Made by a program: the position numbers and the translations under genes. The notes under the pieces were generated by a model. It was not told the DNA's origin. It was given only the letters and a program-made list of their open reading frames with translations, and made no database searches. Below are positions 1 through 6,331 of a stretch of 10,961 nt of DNA, piece by piece; position 1 is the stretch's first letter; the number at the start of each line of letters is the position of its first letter. This stretch comes from Candidatus Babelota bacterium. Lineage in GTDB: Bacteria > Babelota > Babeliae > Babelales > Babelaceae. Location of the stretch: NCBI GenBank assembly GCA_003174035.1, contig PRDV01000066.1, forward strand, positions 1-10,961. Direction: 5' to 3'.

Positions 1-1436
1 GCTCGGCAAACTGCTTTCTTAAAACTAACCTCTCAAAAATTGCAAAATCAGTAGGTAATCTTTTAGAAAAAGAAATAACTGAAGCTGCAGAAAAAGATGT
101 GCTCATTAAATTAGCAACATTGATCTACTATCGCTTTTTAACATTATCACCCATGGTTTATTTTGCAAATCACGACTTTTACCACCTGCCTCACAAAAAG
201 CTTGCATCATTATTTGATCAATTAAATTCAGCAGCAGCGTCGGATTTGAATCCAGTACTTCTCCAGTGCTGCCAGGAACTGGGAATATCTTTAATGGACC
301 TGCGCTTCTTTTATGAGATGTATAACAAATGTAAGTCTACGTATCTTGAAAAACTTATGCAGGTAGCCAAAAAACGTCGCTATGAATCCTTTTCAGACAC
401 TGAAGAACATCGATTTGATGAAAAAGAATTCCTCAAAAAACTACAGAGAGTGCATCTTGATCGTCTCAAAAAACACCTTGCACTGCACAACAATGCTGTG
501 GATACAACAATAAGCCGCTTCTATTTTGAACTCCTACAGCTAATACTCCATCGGCTTGGCAGTCCGGACATCGATTTTGAGAAGTTCCTTGAACATAATT
601 TCATAGAAAGAGATGTAGCAAATCTCTCGGCTTTTGTGGAACAAGAAAGCAAACAGCGATCATCAACCTCTCAGGTTTCACAAGAAGATGGAGCATATCC
701 GCAAGCGGGGGGTGAAACTTTCTTTGCGCAAACAGACAGCGACCCGGAAGAAGAACAAGAAAGCGAACTACAATCACCACAATTGGTAGAAACACCTGCA
801 AGGAAGGCTCGACTCCCGCGTATAAAAGTACTTCAAGAATCATTCTTTGGAACAGAGCCCTACACCATCAGGCTTTTTAATGCGCGGACATTTTTGCCCC
901 AAGAAGAAGGGTTAAAAGAAGCCCATAGGCTTTTTAAGCAATGCGCATCATTTAGCGAAGCGCTGAGAGTTTCTGCACTTTTTGCACTAGCATCGTGCTC
1001 TCAAGAAAAAGGTGTGCTCCTTGCTGGCAAAAACCAGTATAACAGACCACTTCTCATGATAAATGAGGCGAGCCAAGACTATGACGGATCTGTGCTTGAG
1101 CGCTTAACCATTGATCATCTTTTTACCCACAATGTAGATCGTTTCCTCAAATCCTATGGCATAGTCGAACAAAAAAACGATCTTATTCAGGTGAGCATTC
1201 CCGGCGAAATAGCTGACAAAGATGGAAATCTTTTTGTGGGCTTCTTCCAATACTCACTCATTCCTGGAACGTGGAAATGTATTCATCGAGCATTTGCTCA
1301 TTATACCACGAACAACCCGCTGTATATAAGCAATACACTTAAAGCAGCGCTTCTTGCATTCCTTAAAACTTGGCAACAGCACGAAGTCCAGTACATAAAA
1401 ATTATTGGAGATCTTAGCAAAAGAATAGGCTTTTAG
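1..1436 (+). CDS. Unrecognised large protein, 5' end cut by window edge
   Basis: The reading frame is open from base 3 to the stop at 1436. A GTG at 99 could be read as a start, but the 32 codons before it look equally coding and contain no stop, so I treat this as the C-terminal part of a longer protein. Counting from that GTG, the visible 445 residues begin with a mostly helical region of about 185 residues. A low-complexity acidic, Ser/Glu/Gln-rich linker follows (about 190-230, including the run DSDPEEEQESE), and then a mixed globular domain of about 210 residues with motifs such as VSIPGEIADKDGN. I see no signal peptide or strong membrane segment in the visible part. The two domains with a disordered linker suggest a cytoplasmic or exported multi-domain protein. 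I do not recognise the family. The gene ends 9 bp from the end of the convergent gene at 1446, with no obvious terminator between them. Confidence 0.8.
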   Translation, partial: SANCFLKTNLSKIAKSVGNLLEKEITEAAEKDVLIKLATLIYYRFLTLSPMVYFANHDFYHLPHKKLASLFDQLNSAAASDLNPVLLQCCQELGISLMDLRFFYEMYNKCKSTYLEKLMQVAKKRRYESFSDTEEHRFDEKEFLKKLQRVHLDRLKKHLALHNNAVDTTISRFYFELLQLILHRLGSPDIDFEKFLEHNFIERDVANLSAFVEQESKQRSSTSQVSQEDGAYPQAGGETFFAQTDSDPEEEQESELQSPQLVETPARKARLPRIKVLQESFFGTEPYTIRLFNARTFLPQEEGLKEAHRLFKQCASFSEALRVSALFALASCSQEKGVLLAGKNQYNRPLLMINEASQDYDGSVLERLTIDHLFTHNVDRFLKSYGIVEQKNDLIQVSIPGEIADKDGNLFVGFFQYSLIPGTWKCIHRAFAHYTTNNPLYISNTLKAALLAFLKTWQQHEVQYIKIIGDLSKRIGF

Positions 1437-1445
1437 CCTCTTTGC

Positions 1446-2048
1446 CTACTTCAGCTTTATTTGAGACATTCGCTTTTGCGCGTACTCATCCTCTTGTTTT
1501 TCATGATGCTTGATATTGTTTCTTTGCAATAATTCTACTGATTCTTTTTCTTCCTTAGTACCTTTTTTGACAAATTTCTCTAATTGGTCTACTTCTTTAT
1601 CATGATTATTCCAAAACTTTTTTTCTTCCTTTAAAGATCGAACAGTTCCATTGACATTGTCAGCATGATAGGTAAGTTCTTCTAGCATATGATTAATTAA
1701 AGCTTTTAATGCCCTATTATGTCCTATATATTTGAGCGCCTGCTTTTTGTAAGCTTTGATCTTTGGTAAGAGTTTTTTATAATCCTTAATGGATTGAGTA
1801 TCAACGCTACTGAATTTTTTTAATTGTTCTTGTAATTGTTTGCCTTTTGTTTTAAATGCTTCAGGAGCATTAACTCCTTTAAGCAAATAGTCGATATGCT
1901 CAATTAATTGATGCTGCCAGAATTTCACTTCTTGATTTAAAGGCTCCTGTGATAAGGTTGATGGCTTTTCTTTGGTGGCTGTTTTAGAAAATAGCGCTTC
2001 AGCTGGTATCGCAATGCTTAATAAAACACAAAATGCAAAGTACTTCAT
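1446..2048 (-). CDS. Secreted helical protein, possibly DUF2935/ferritin-like
   Basis: This 200-residue protein starts at the ATG at 2048, because the signal peptide begins there (MKYFAFCVLLSIAIPAEA, cut near residue 18). A TTG at 2132 would extend the frame but puts 28 unlikely residues before the signal peptide. The ribosome-binding site is weak (GAGA, 5-6 nt upstream). The mature part is almost entirely amphipathic, Lys/Glu-rich helix. Two segments resemble each other: KFWQHQLIEHIDYLLKG at 42-58 and KKFWNNHDKEVDQLEKFVKKG starting near 143; a helix INHMLEELTYH lies at 118-128. The order 'E-x-x-FW...EH' helix, 'HMLxE' helix, then a second FW helix recalls DUF2935, a ferritin-like helical bundle that usually carries Glu/His metal ligands. 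The second copy lacks the EH pair. The DUF2935 link is my inference from motif memory; the gene and its export are firmer. The product is probably periplasmic. Confidence 0.75.
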   Translation of the reverse strand: MKYFAFCVLLSIAIPAEALFSKTATKEKPSTLSQEPLNQEVKFWQHQLIEHIDYLLKGVNAPEAFKTKGKQLQEQLKKFSSVDTQSIKDYKKLLPKIKAYKKQALKYIGHNRALKALINHMLEELTYHADNVNGTVRSLKEEKKFWNNHDKEVDQLEKFVKKGTKEEKESVELLQRNNIKHHEKQEDEYAQKRMSQIKLK

Positions 2049-2132
2049 AGATGTTCTCGGTAACAATGTTAACTCTTCTTTACTTTTAAGAATAATAAAG
2101 TTAAGAAATAAAAAACAATAATAAGAGAACAA

Positions 2133-2148
2133 ACATGGTTAACCATGT
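2133..2148. repeat. Perfect 16-bp palindrome ACATGGTTAACCATGT
   Basis: The two 8-bp halves are exact reverse complements with no spacer. The site lies 85 bp upstream of the start of the secreted protein gene that ends at 1446, and 36 bp upstream of the -35 element of the divergent gene. It could be an operator for a dimeric regulator acting on the leftward gene. No regulator in the window can be tied to it. Confidence 0.5.
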
Positions 2149-2183
2149 AACAAAGTTATTGAGCTTTCCTCTGCTGATTTAAA

Positions 2184-2213
2184 TTGACAAACGATGTACA
2201 TATAGGTTATAAT
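2184..2213 (+). promoter_or_regulatory. Consensus sigma-70 type promoter
   Basis: TTGACA (2184-2189) and TATAAT (2208-2213) are both perfect consensus hexamers, 18 bp apart. Transcription should begin near 2220, giving an AT-rich leader of about 68 nt before the ATG at 2288. This is the strongest promoter in the window and implies that the gene at 2288 is well expressed. Confidence 0.8.
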
Positions 2214-2287
2214 GAGCATATATATAAAAATACTAATTTTAGCGAATTACTTAAAAACAAACTGTATATTATTTAAAAGGTGAGTAC

Positions 2288-2950
2288 ATGTCAAAAATAT
2301 TTCATATGTATCGATTTAAGATCGCGATTTTACTACTGCTTTTTAATAGCCTTCCTCTATTCGCTATGGAAAAAACAAAAATGAAAGACATAATTTTTAG
2401 CATAGATGAACCTGAGAGATATATAATTGAAAAAGTAGTCAGCAAATTAAAAGCAAACAACTTAAATGTCCGCTTCAGTGAAAAAGGTGAACAATTTCCA
2501 CTTGATGCTACAATAATTCAAACGTATCTAGGATATAGTCGAGACAATGCACTTAATCCTAAGGCGGCTTTAAATCTTTTTTTGGGAGATCCTGCATCAT
2601 TGAAGAGCATTCGTTATCAAATGAAGCCTAAGAATCCTGTTTATTGTGAGGCTGACCGTGAACCTAAGACGAGGAAATTGTCTTTAGTTGATTCTGATGC
2701 TTGCTTCAAAGAGTTACAGGAGAAAATAACAGAGTTGCAAAGCAAAATAATCACAGCTCCAAGCACTGAAAAAGAAATTAAAACTGAAAAGAAAACAATA
2801 GTACTTCAGGTGTCGGCTGAAGATGTACAAAAAGCTCAGGATCTAAAAAAAGAGTTGGCTACAAATGGCGTACAAGTACAAATAGCTATCCGCGGGGAAT
2901 CTCTTCCACAAAATAGTATACCTATTCCTCTTGCTCTAGGGCTGAAATAA
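2288..2950 (+). CDS. Secreted protein with two internal repeat domains, unknown function
   Basis: The ATG at 2288 follows an AAAAGG ribosome-binding site by 7 nt. Residues 1-26 form a signal peptide with a hydrophobic stretch AILLLLF and probable cleavage after LFA, so the 220-residue product is exported. Residues 35-83 and 171-219 align without gaps at a fixed offset of 136 residues. About 10 of 49 positions are identical, including L54/L190, N57/N193, V61/V197, the GE pair 67-68/203-204, P71/P207 and the LG pair 81-82/217-218. Each copy reads as strand-helix-strand followed by a GE-x-x-P loop, that is, a small alpha/beta domain. A polar helix at about 115-140, with coiled-coil-like spacing, joins them. 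I do not recognise the family; the shape suggests two copies of a small periplasmic binding or interaction domain. The region after it (2951-3099) shows no gene. Confidence 0.85.
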   Translation: MSKIFHMYRFKIAILLLLFNSLPLFAMEKTKMKDIIFSIDEPERYIIEKVVSKLKANNLNVRFSEKGEQFPLDATIIQTYLGYSRDNALNPKAALNLFLGDPASLKSIRYQMKPKNPVYCEADREPKTRKLSLVDSDACFKELQEKITELQSKIITAPSTEKEIKTEKKTIVLQVSAEDVQKAQDLKKELATNGVQVQIAIRGESLPQNSIPIPLALGLK

Positions 2951-3099
2951 TGAGCATTGAGTAAGCTATTGTTTGCGAAGTGCCGAATGCTAAGATGCAT
3001 ACAAGAAATACAGTACGTTCTATTTTAAAGTATAAGAAGTTTTCTTGTTGCTCTTCTACCAGAAGTTATCCAATTGCTCGACATACAAAGTTTCCGATA

Positions 3100-3127
3100 T
3101 TGACATTTCCACGCCTTTCGGTACACT
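3100..3127 (+). promoter_or_regulatory. Promoter for spoVG / tRNA-Gln / maf
   Basis: A perfect TTGACA (3100-3105) is followed after 16 bp by TACACT (3122-3127, 4 of 6 consensus positions). Initiation would fall near 3134, leaving a leader of about 50 nt before the spoVG start. No other convincing promoter is seen before maf, so this one may drive the whole cluster. Confidence 0.55.
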
Positions 3128-3182
3128 AACAAACAGTTATATATAAAACAAAATAATCATTCTTACAAAAGGCAGGCCTCCT

Positions 3183-3461
3183 ATGAAGATAACCGATGTC
3201 AAAGTATATCCTTATAAGCACAAGGATACTGAGAATCAGGTAAGCAAGCTCAGAGCATATGCTACTATTGTGTTTGAGCACAGTTTTATTGTGCGAGATC
3301 TCAAGCTCATAGAAGGTCAAAATGGCCTCTTTGTATCTATGCCATCACGTAGAGTAGGTGGTATGTACAAAAATATCGTGCACCCGTTAAATGCGGAAAC
3401 ACGAAAAGATATTGAAAATATGGTTATTGATGAGTATTCTAGAACAGAGGTATACTCTTAA
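3183..3461 (+). CDS. spoVG: SpoVG family nucleic-acid-binding regulator
   Basis: This 92-residue protein matches the SpoVG family along its whole length. It has the N-terminal strand MKITDVKVYPY, the segment RAYATIVFEHSFIVRDLKLIEGQNGLFVSMPSRR (residues 24-57), and the motif IVHPLNAETRKDIENMVIDEY near the C terminus. The length is typical of the family. SpoVG proteins are small cytoplasmic DNA/RNA-binding regulators; in Bacillus they affect septation and sporulation genes, and in non-sporulating bacteria they act as global or post-transcriptional regulators. This organism is unlikely to sporulate, so the second role is the better guess. The start ATG follows a purine-rich AAAGGCAGG stretch. 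A tRNA gene begins 6 bp after the stop, so the two are very probably on one transcript. Confidence 0.93.
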   Translation: MKITDVKVYPYKHKDTENQVSKLRAYATIVFEHSFIVRDLKLIEGQNGLFVSMPSRRVGGMYKNIVHPLNAETRKDIENMVIDEYSRTEVYS

Positions 3462-3467
3462 TAGTAC

Positions 3468-3542
3468 TGGGGTGTAGCCAAGCGGTAAGGCACCTGGTTT
3501 TGGTCCAGGCATGCGGAGGTTCGAATCCTTCCACCCCAGCCA
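3468..3542 (+). tRNA. tRNA-Gln (anticodon TTG), CCA encoded
   Basis: A full cloverleaf can be folded. The acceptor stem is TGGGGTG (3468-3474) paired with CACCCCA (3532-3538). The anticodon stem is CCTGG (3493-3497) with CCAGG (3505-3509), around the loop TTTTGGT with anticodon TTG at 3500-3502. The T stem is GGAGG (3515-3519) with CCTTC (3527-3531, one G-T pair) around TTCGAAT. The discriminator base is G3539, and CCA is encoded at 3540-3542. The anticodon reads CAA (and CAG by wobble) glutamine codons. It sits between spoVG and maf with gaps of only 6 and 13 bp. Confidence 0.96.
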
Positions 3543-3555
3543 ATCTAATTATAGT

Positions 3556-4191
3556 ATGCACGATAAAAACATCCTTTATTTAGCCTCACACTCTTTTACC
3601 CGCCAACACTTGTTGACACTTGCACAGATTCCCTTCACTGTTTTAAGCCAGTCAGCCGATGAGAAAGCATGTGATTGGTCTCAACAAGCTGAAAAAGTTG
3701 CACTCGCCATTGCTCGTTCAAAAATGAACCATGCTAGTATCCCAGCCAGTATTGAAGGGCAACTATGTTTTGTGCTTACAGCAGATACCCTGTGCATTGA
3801 TACCCAAGGCATTGTACACGGCAAGCCCCGTGATCTTGCGCAAGCATATCATATGATAAAAAACTGGCGTTCTGGATGTTCAGTTATAACTGCTTTTTGC
3901 CTTGAGAAAAGATTGTATAGTCAGGATTCCTGGATAGTGCAGGAACATACTGAAGGTTACACAAGGAGCTCACTTGTCTTTTCCATTCCCGATGAGCGTA
4001 TAGATGACTACCTCACCAACGCGGAACTGAGCCCTTTGCTAATCGCAGGAGCAGTTGCCATTGAAGGCTATGGTGCACAATTTGTGCAGTCGATCGAAGG
4101 ATCGTATACAGGGATTCTCGGGTTACCGCTTTTCGAAGTCCGCGAAGCACTAACAACTATGGGGTTTTTTAATGCATCCCCAGCTTCTTAG
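3556..4191 (+). CDS. maf: Maf-like nucleoside triphosphate pyrophosphatase
   Basis: Maf proteins hydrolyse non-canonical or surplus nucleotides (dTTP/UTP or modified bases) to the monophosphate and pyrophosphate, and have been linked to cell division arrest. The 211-residue product shows the N-terminal LASHSFTRQHLL (residues 9-20; canonical LASxSPRRxxLL, with R16 kept), TADT with the catalytic-type D77, GKP at 89-91, and the C-terminal GAVAIEGYGAQF ... GSYTGILGLPL (165-191). The 'GSY...GLPL' ending resembles the YhdE (dTTP/UTP) type more than the YceF (m7GTP) type; that is inference. A frame extension back to 3511 runs into the tRNA and is rejected. The ATG at 3556 has no visible Shine-Dalgarno sequence. 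Only 13 nt separate it from the tRNA CCA, so after tRNA processing the message would be almost leaderless. The 3' end overlaps the convergent gene by 23 bp. Confidence 0.92.
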   Translation: MHDKNILYLASHSFTRQHLLTLAQIPFTVLSQSADEKACDWSQQAEKVALAIARSKMNHASIPASIEGQLCFVLTADTLCIDTQGIVHGKPRDLAQAYHMIKNWRSGCSVITAFCLEKRLYSQDSWIVQEHTEGYTRSSLVFSIPDERIDDYLTNAELSPLLIAGAVAIEGYGAQFVQSIEGSYTGILGLPLFEVREALTTMGFFNASPAS

Positions 4192-4621
4192 AAGGCTTCC
4201 ATCGCTTTAAAAGCTCTTTACACAAAAGCTCCTTAGCATCCTGCAGAGGATTTTTTTCCATTGCTGTTTGTGTCTGAGCAATGCTCATAGCAACAAGGGT
4301 ATCATCACATACCGCACTATCGATGCGCTCTACTGCGGGAATAGCTGCGCGTATGGTTTTCAACTCCCCTTCTTTGACTACTTCATAGAGAAGGGTTTCC
4401 ATAAGCGAAAGAAATTCAACAATACTTTGATGAAGCTCTTCATCACTTTCATGTACATGCGTGTGCTCATGCAGCACTTCATTGAGACCCTGCTTGAAAG
4501 CACGAGCAACCATGCGCTTAAGTGCTTCCTGTTCATGCTCAAACAACCATCGTAATAGCTGCAAAAGTTGATAAGAAACGACACACTGCTGAGCATCATT
4601 ATCAAACGGATTATTATCCAT
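4169..4621 (-). CDS. Unknown 150-residue helical protein with histidine cluster
   Basis: The ATG at 4621 is preceded by AAGGAAG at good spacing and lies 28 bp after the htpX stop on the same strand, so this is probably the third gene of the hspR-htpX operon. The product is soluble, acidic and predicted helical, with no signal peptide. The most distinctive feature is the run HEHTHVH at residues 51-57, followed by an acidic ESDEE and H64, which could bind a metal. I do not recognise the family. Its position behind a zinc metalloprotease and a heat-shock-type repressor suggests a role in protein quality control or metal handling, but that is guilt by association. The last 23 bp overlap the 3' end of the convergent maf gene. 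Confidence 0.75.
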   Translation of the reverse strand: MDNNPFDNDAQQCVVSYQLLQLLRWLFEHEQEALKRMVARAFKQGLNEVLHEHTHVHESDEELHQSIVEFLSLMETLLYEVVKEGELKTIRAAIPAVERIDSAVCDDTLVAMSIAQTQTAMEKNPLQDAKELLCKELLKRWKPSKKLGMH

Positions 4622-4649
4622 GTGTCTTCCTTATCGTTGGTAAAACTTT

Positions 4650-5531
4650 TTATCGTAAGTGCATCATTTTTTCATACATTTGGCGCAATCGCTCAATTCT
4701 TTTCTGCATAGGAGGATGCGTTGAAAATAACGCTGACAACCCATGCCCTGAAAAGGGTTTTACAATAAAAAGATGTGCTGTGCTCGCATGAGATGTATCA
4801 TTATCCGCAAAATGAACCCGCTGGGCCCGTGATTCTAATTTTTCAAGGGCAGAAGCTAGAGCTAGCGGATCATGCGATACTTCTGCACCTGATTCATCTG
4901 CTAAATATTCACGAGAACGGCTGATGGCAAGCTGAATCAACGAGGCAGCGATCGGCATTAAGATGGCCACCACTAAAAGTACCAGAGGATTAGGTCCACG
5001 GCGCTGCTCATCCCGGGACATAGTTCCCCAGAAAGCCATGTTTTGCATCATATTTGCAAGAAATCCAATCGTTGATGCAAGCACTGCAGCCACACTGCTA
5101 ATAAGGATATCTCTATTGGTTACATGCGAAATCTCATGAGCAAGAACTCCTCTGAGCTCCGACGGCTCTAAAATTTCAAGAATACCTGTGGTAACTGCGA
5201 CAGAAGCATGGGACGGATTACGTCCCGTAGCAAACGCATTAGCCATAGGGGTTTCTACAAGCCATAACTTGGGCATAGGAATCTTCACGTCCTGCGCTAG
5301 TTCGCCAACCATATCATAGATCCATCCATACTGCTGCTTATCAAGGGACTTTGCATTGTACATTCTTAAAACCATTTTATCGGAATAAAAATAAGCAAAT
5401 CCATTCATTACCAATGAAATAAAGAAAAAGATAGCAATACCTTTAAAACCGCCAAATAAGCCACCCATAAGCATTAAAAGCCCGGAAAGACTTCCTAGTA
5501 AAATTGCTGTCTTAAGCTGATTGAACCACAT
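4650..5531 (-). CDS. htpX: HtpX, membrane-bound zinc metalloprotease (M48B)
   Basis: HtpX is an inner-membrane endopeptidase that degrades misfolded membrane proteins together with FtsH. The 293-residue sequence has the family layout: an N-terminal hydrophobic hairpin (about 8-24 and 30-48), the conserved PMANAFATG (95-103), the zinc site HEISH (H132, E133, H136), two further hydrophobic segments (about 142-162 and 182-203), and the third ligand E208 within SRSREYLADESGA. A C-terminal STHPP element follows. All catalytic residues are present and the length is normal. The ATG at 5531 has a clear GAGGAG site 7 nt upstream that begins at the stop of the preceding hspR-like gene (12 bp gap), so the two are co-transcribed and probably translationally coupled. 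Expression is likely under control of that upstream repressor. Confidence 0.96.
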   Translation of the reverse strand: MWFNQLKTAILLGSLSGLLMLMGGLFGGFKGIAIFFFISLVMNGFAYFYSDKMVLRMYNAKSLDKQQYGWIYDMVGELAQDVKIPMPKLWLVETPMANAFATGRNPSHASVAVTTGILEILEPSELRGVLAHEISHVTNRDILISSVAAVLASTIGFLANMMQNMAFWGTMSRDEQRRGPNPLVLLVVAILMPIAASLIQLAISRSREYLADESGAEVSHDPLALASALEKLESRAQRVHFADNDTSHASTAHLFIVKPFSGHGLSALFSTHPPMQKRIERLRQMYEKMMHLR

Positions 5532-5543
5532 AATCGCTCCTCA

Positions 5544-5981
5544 TTAATCATGTTCCACTACCGATGACTCCTCGTCATCGATCTTTAGCTTTTTAATCGT
5601 TTTTTCTTTTTTTAACGCAGCAAGTCGTGTAGCCGCTTCTTTTATGATTTCCTTACTCATATCGCTTTCTCGCGTAAGCTCATGCTGCGCATTCCTAAAG
5701 AGTAGATTCATCTCCTTCTGCATTTTCTTTATTTGTCGTTGCAAACGAAGAATCATTTCTACACCCGCTAAGTTTATACCTAATTTGTGGGTAAGATAAA
5801 TAATTTCCTCAAGGCGATCAACGTCCTCTTCTGAAAATAATCTGGTATTCCCTTCAGAACGTTTAGGCGAAATCAGCCCTTCCTTCTCATAGAGTCTAAT
5901 GGTTTGCTGATGCACAGAAAACATTTTAGCCACAGCTGAGATCGAAAAATAACCTTTCTTTCGTTTTACAGGATTCGTCAA
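5544..5981 (-). CDS. hspR: HspR-like MerR-family heat-shock repressor
   Basis: The 145-residue protein has a MerR winged-helix domain (about 11-49: YFSISAVAKMFSVHQQTIRLYEKEGL, then R47-F49). It continues with DVDRLEEIIYLTHKLGINLAGVEMIL; the GINLAGVE at 68-75 is characteristic of HspR. A coiled coil (about 76-100) and a Lys-rich tail follow. There are no clustered cysteines of the kind found in metal-sensing MerR proteins. HspR represses chaperone and protease genes and is released when DnaK is occupied by unfolded protein. It is usually found next to dnaK/dnaJ; here it is the first gene of an operon with htpX. The start is a TTG at 5981 with GAGG 7 nt upstream. An inverted repeat over the probable transcription start suggests self-repression. 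Confidence 0.85.
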   Translation of the reverse strand: MTNPVKRKKGYFSISAVAKMFSVHQQTIRLYEKEGLISPKRSEGNTRLFSEEDVDRLEEIIYLTHKLGINLAGVEMILRLQRQIKKMQKEMNLLFRNAQHELTRESDMSKEIIKEAATRLAALKKEKTIKKLKIDDEESSVVEHD

Positions 5982-5999
5982 AAGCGTGCCTCTTTTTAA

Positions 6000-6034
6000 A
6001 CTGAGCGGTAACGTTTAGTATATCTAGTATAGCA
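6000..6034 (-). promoter_or_regulatory. hspR-htpX promoter with overlapping inverted repeat
   Basis: Read on the - strand, an extended -10 element TGCTATACT lies at 6034-6026 and a second TATACT at 6022-6017; the -35 is weak. The inverted repeat at 6000-6019 (on + strand ACTGAGCG, 4-bp spacer GTAA, CGTTTAGT; 6 of 8 positions symmetric, both mismatches transitions) overlaps the proximal -10 and the expected start points at about 6019-6010. This is a position from which a bound dimer would block transcription, so it is a candidate HspR operator. It does not match the actinobacterial HAIR sequence (CTTGAGT-N7-ACTCAAG) exactly. Confidence 0.5.
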
Positions 6035-6130
6035 TAATTTCACCTAGCGCCGAATACTTTTCTCAGATCCTCTCGTGATATGCGCACCAGGATTTCCCAC
6101 CTTCAAGAACAGAAGGTATGCCTAAAAACC

Positions 6131-6331
6131 CTATTTAAATTCCAGCAAGTCCCCGGGTTGGCAGTCTAATGCTTCGCAGAGAGCCGCAAGCGTAGAAAAT
6201 CGTATGGCCTTGGCTTTGTTATTCTTTAGAATAGAAAGATTAGCTTCGGTAATGTTAATACGCTCAGCAAGTTCATTGAGTCTTATTTTTCGCTTTACCA
6301 TCATGTGGTCAAGCAGTACTATTATTCTCAT
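6131..6331 (-). CDS. Small XRE/Cro-CI type DNA-binding regulator
   Basis: The 66-residue protein is a stand-alone helix-turn-helix domain. RLNELAERINITEANLSILKN (about 17-37) carries the two HTH helices, and FSTLAALCEALDCQPGDLLEF forms the last helices typical of the short YozG-like Cro/CI group. Its ATG overlaps the stop of the upstream membrane-protein gene in an ATGA, which indicates coupled translation. Pairing of such a minimal XRE regulator with a DUF2975 membrane protein is a recurrent arrangement (for example YoaS-YozG in Bacillus). The regulator probably controls its own operon, possibly through the large palindrome upstream of its partner gene. The inducing signal is unknown. Confidence 0.9.
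   Translation of the reverse strand: MRIIVLLDHMMVKRKIRLNELAERINITEANLSILKNNKAKAIRFSTLAALCEALDCQPGDLLEFK

Noticed and set aside
2951..2992. AGCATT ... AATGCT inverted repeat as terminator of the gene ending at 2950
   Set aside because: Six base pairs around a loop of nearly 30 nt with no T run is not convincing.
3126..3320. 64-codon open frame on the - strand over spoVG
   Set aside because: It is antisense to a clear SpoVG gene, has no ribosome site worth noting and no family resemblance.
3511..3555. Upstream extension of maf from an ATG at 3511
   Set aside because: These codons lie inside the T arm and acceptor stem of the tRNA-Gln, and the Maf family N terminus begins at the ATG at 3556.
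4268..4791. Overlapping + and - strand frames across the His-cluster gene and the htpX end
   Set aside because: They overlap better-supported genes that have ribosome sites and operon spacing.
6099..6117. ACCTTC/GAAGGT 6-bp stem after the XRE gene as terminator
   Set aside because: The stem is short with a 7-nt loop and no U tract follows on the - strand; too weak to call.
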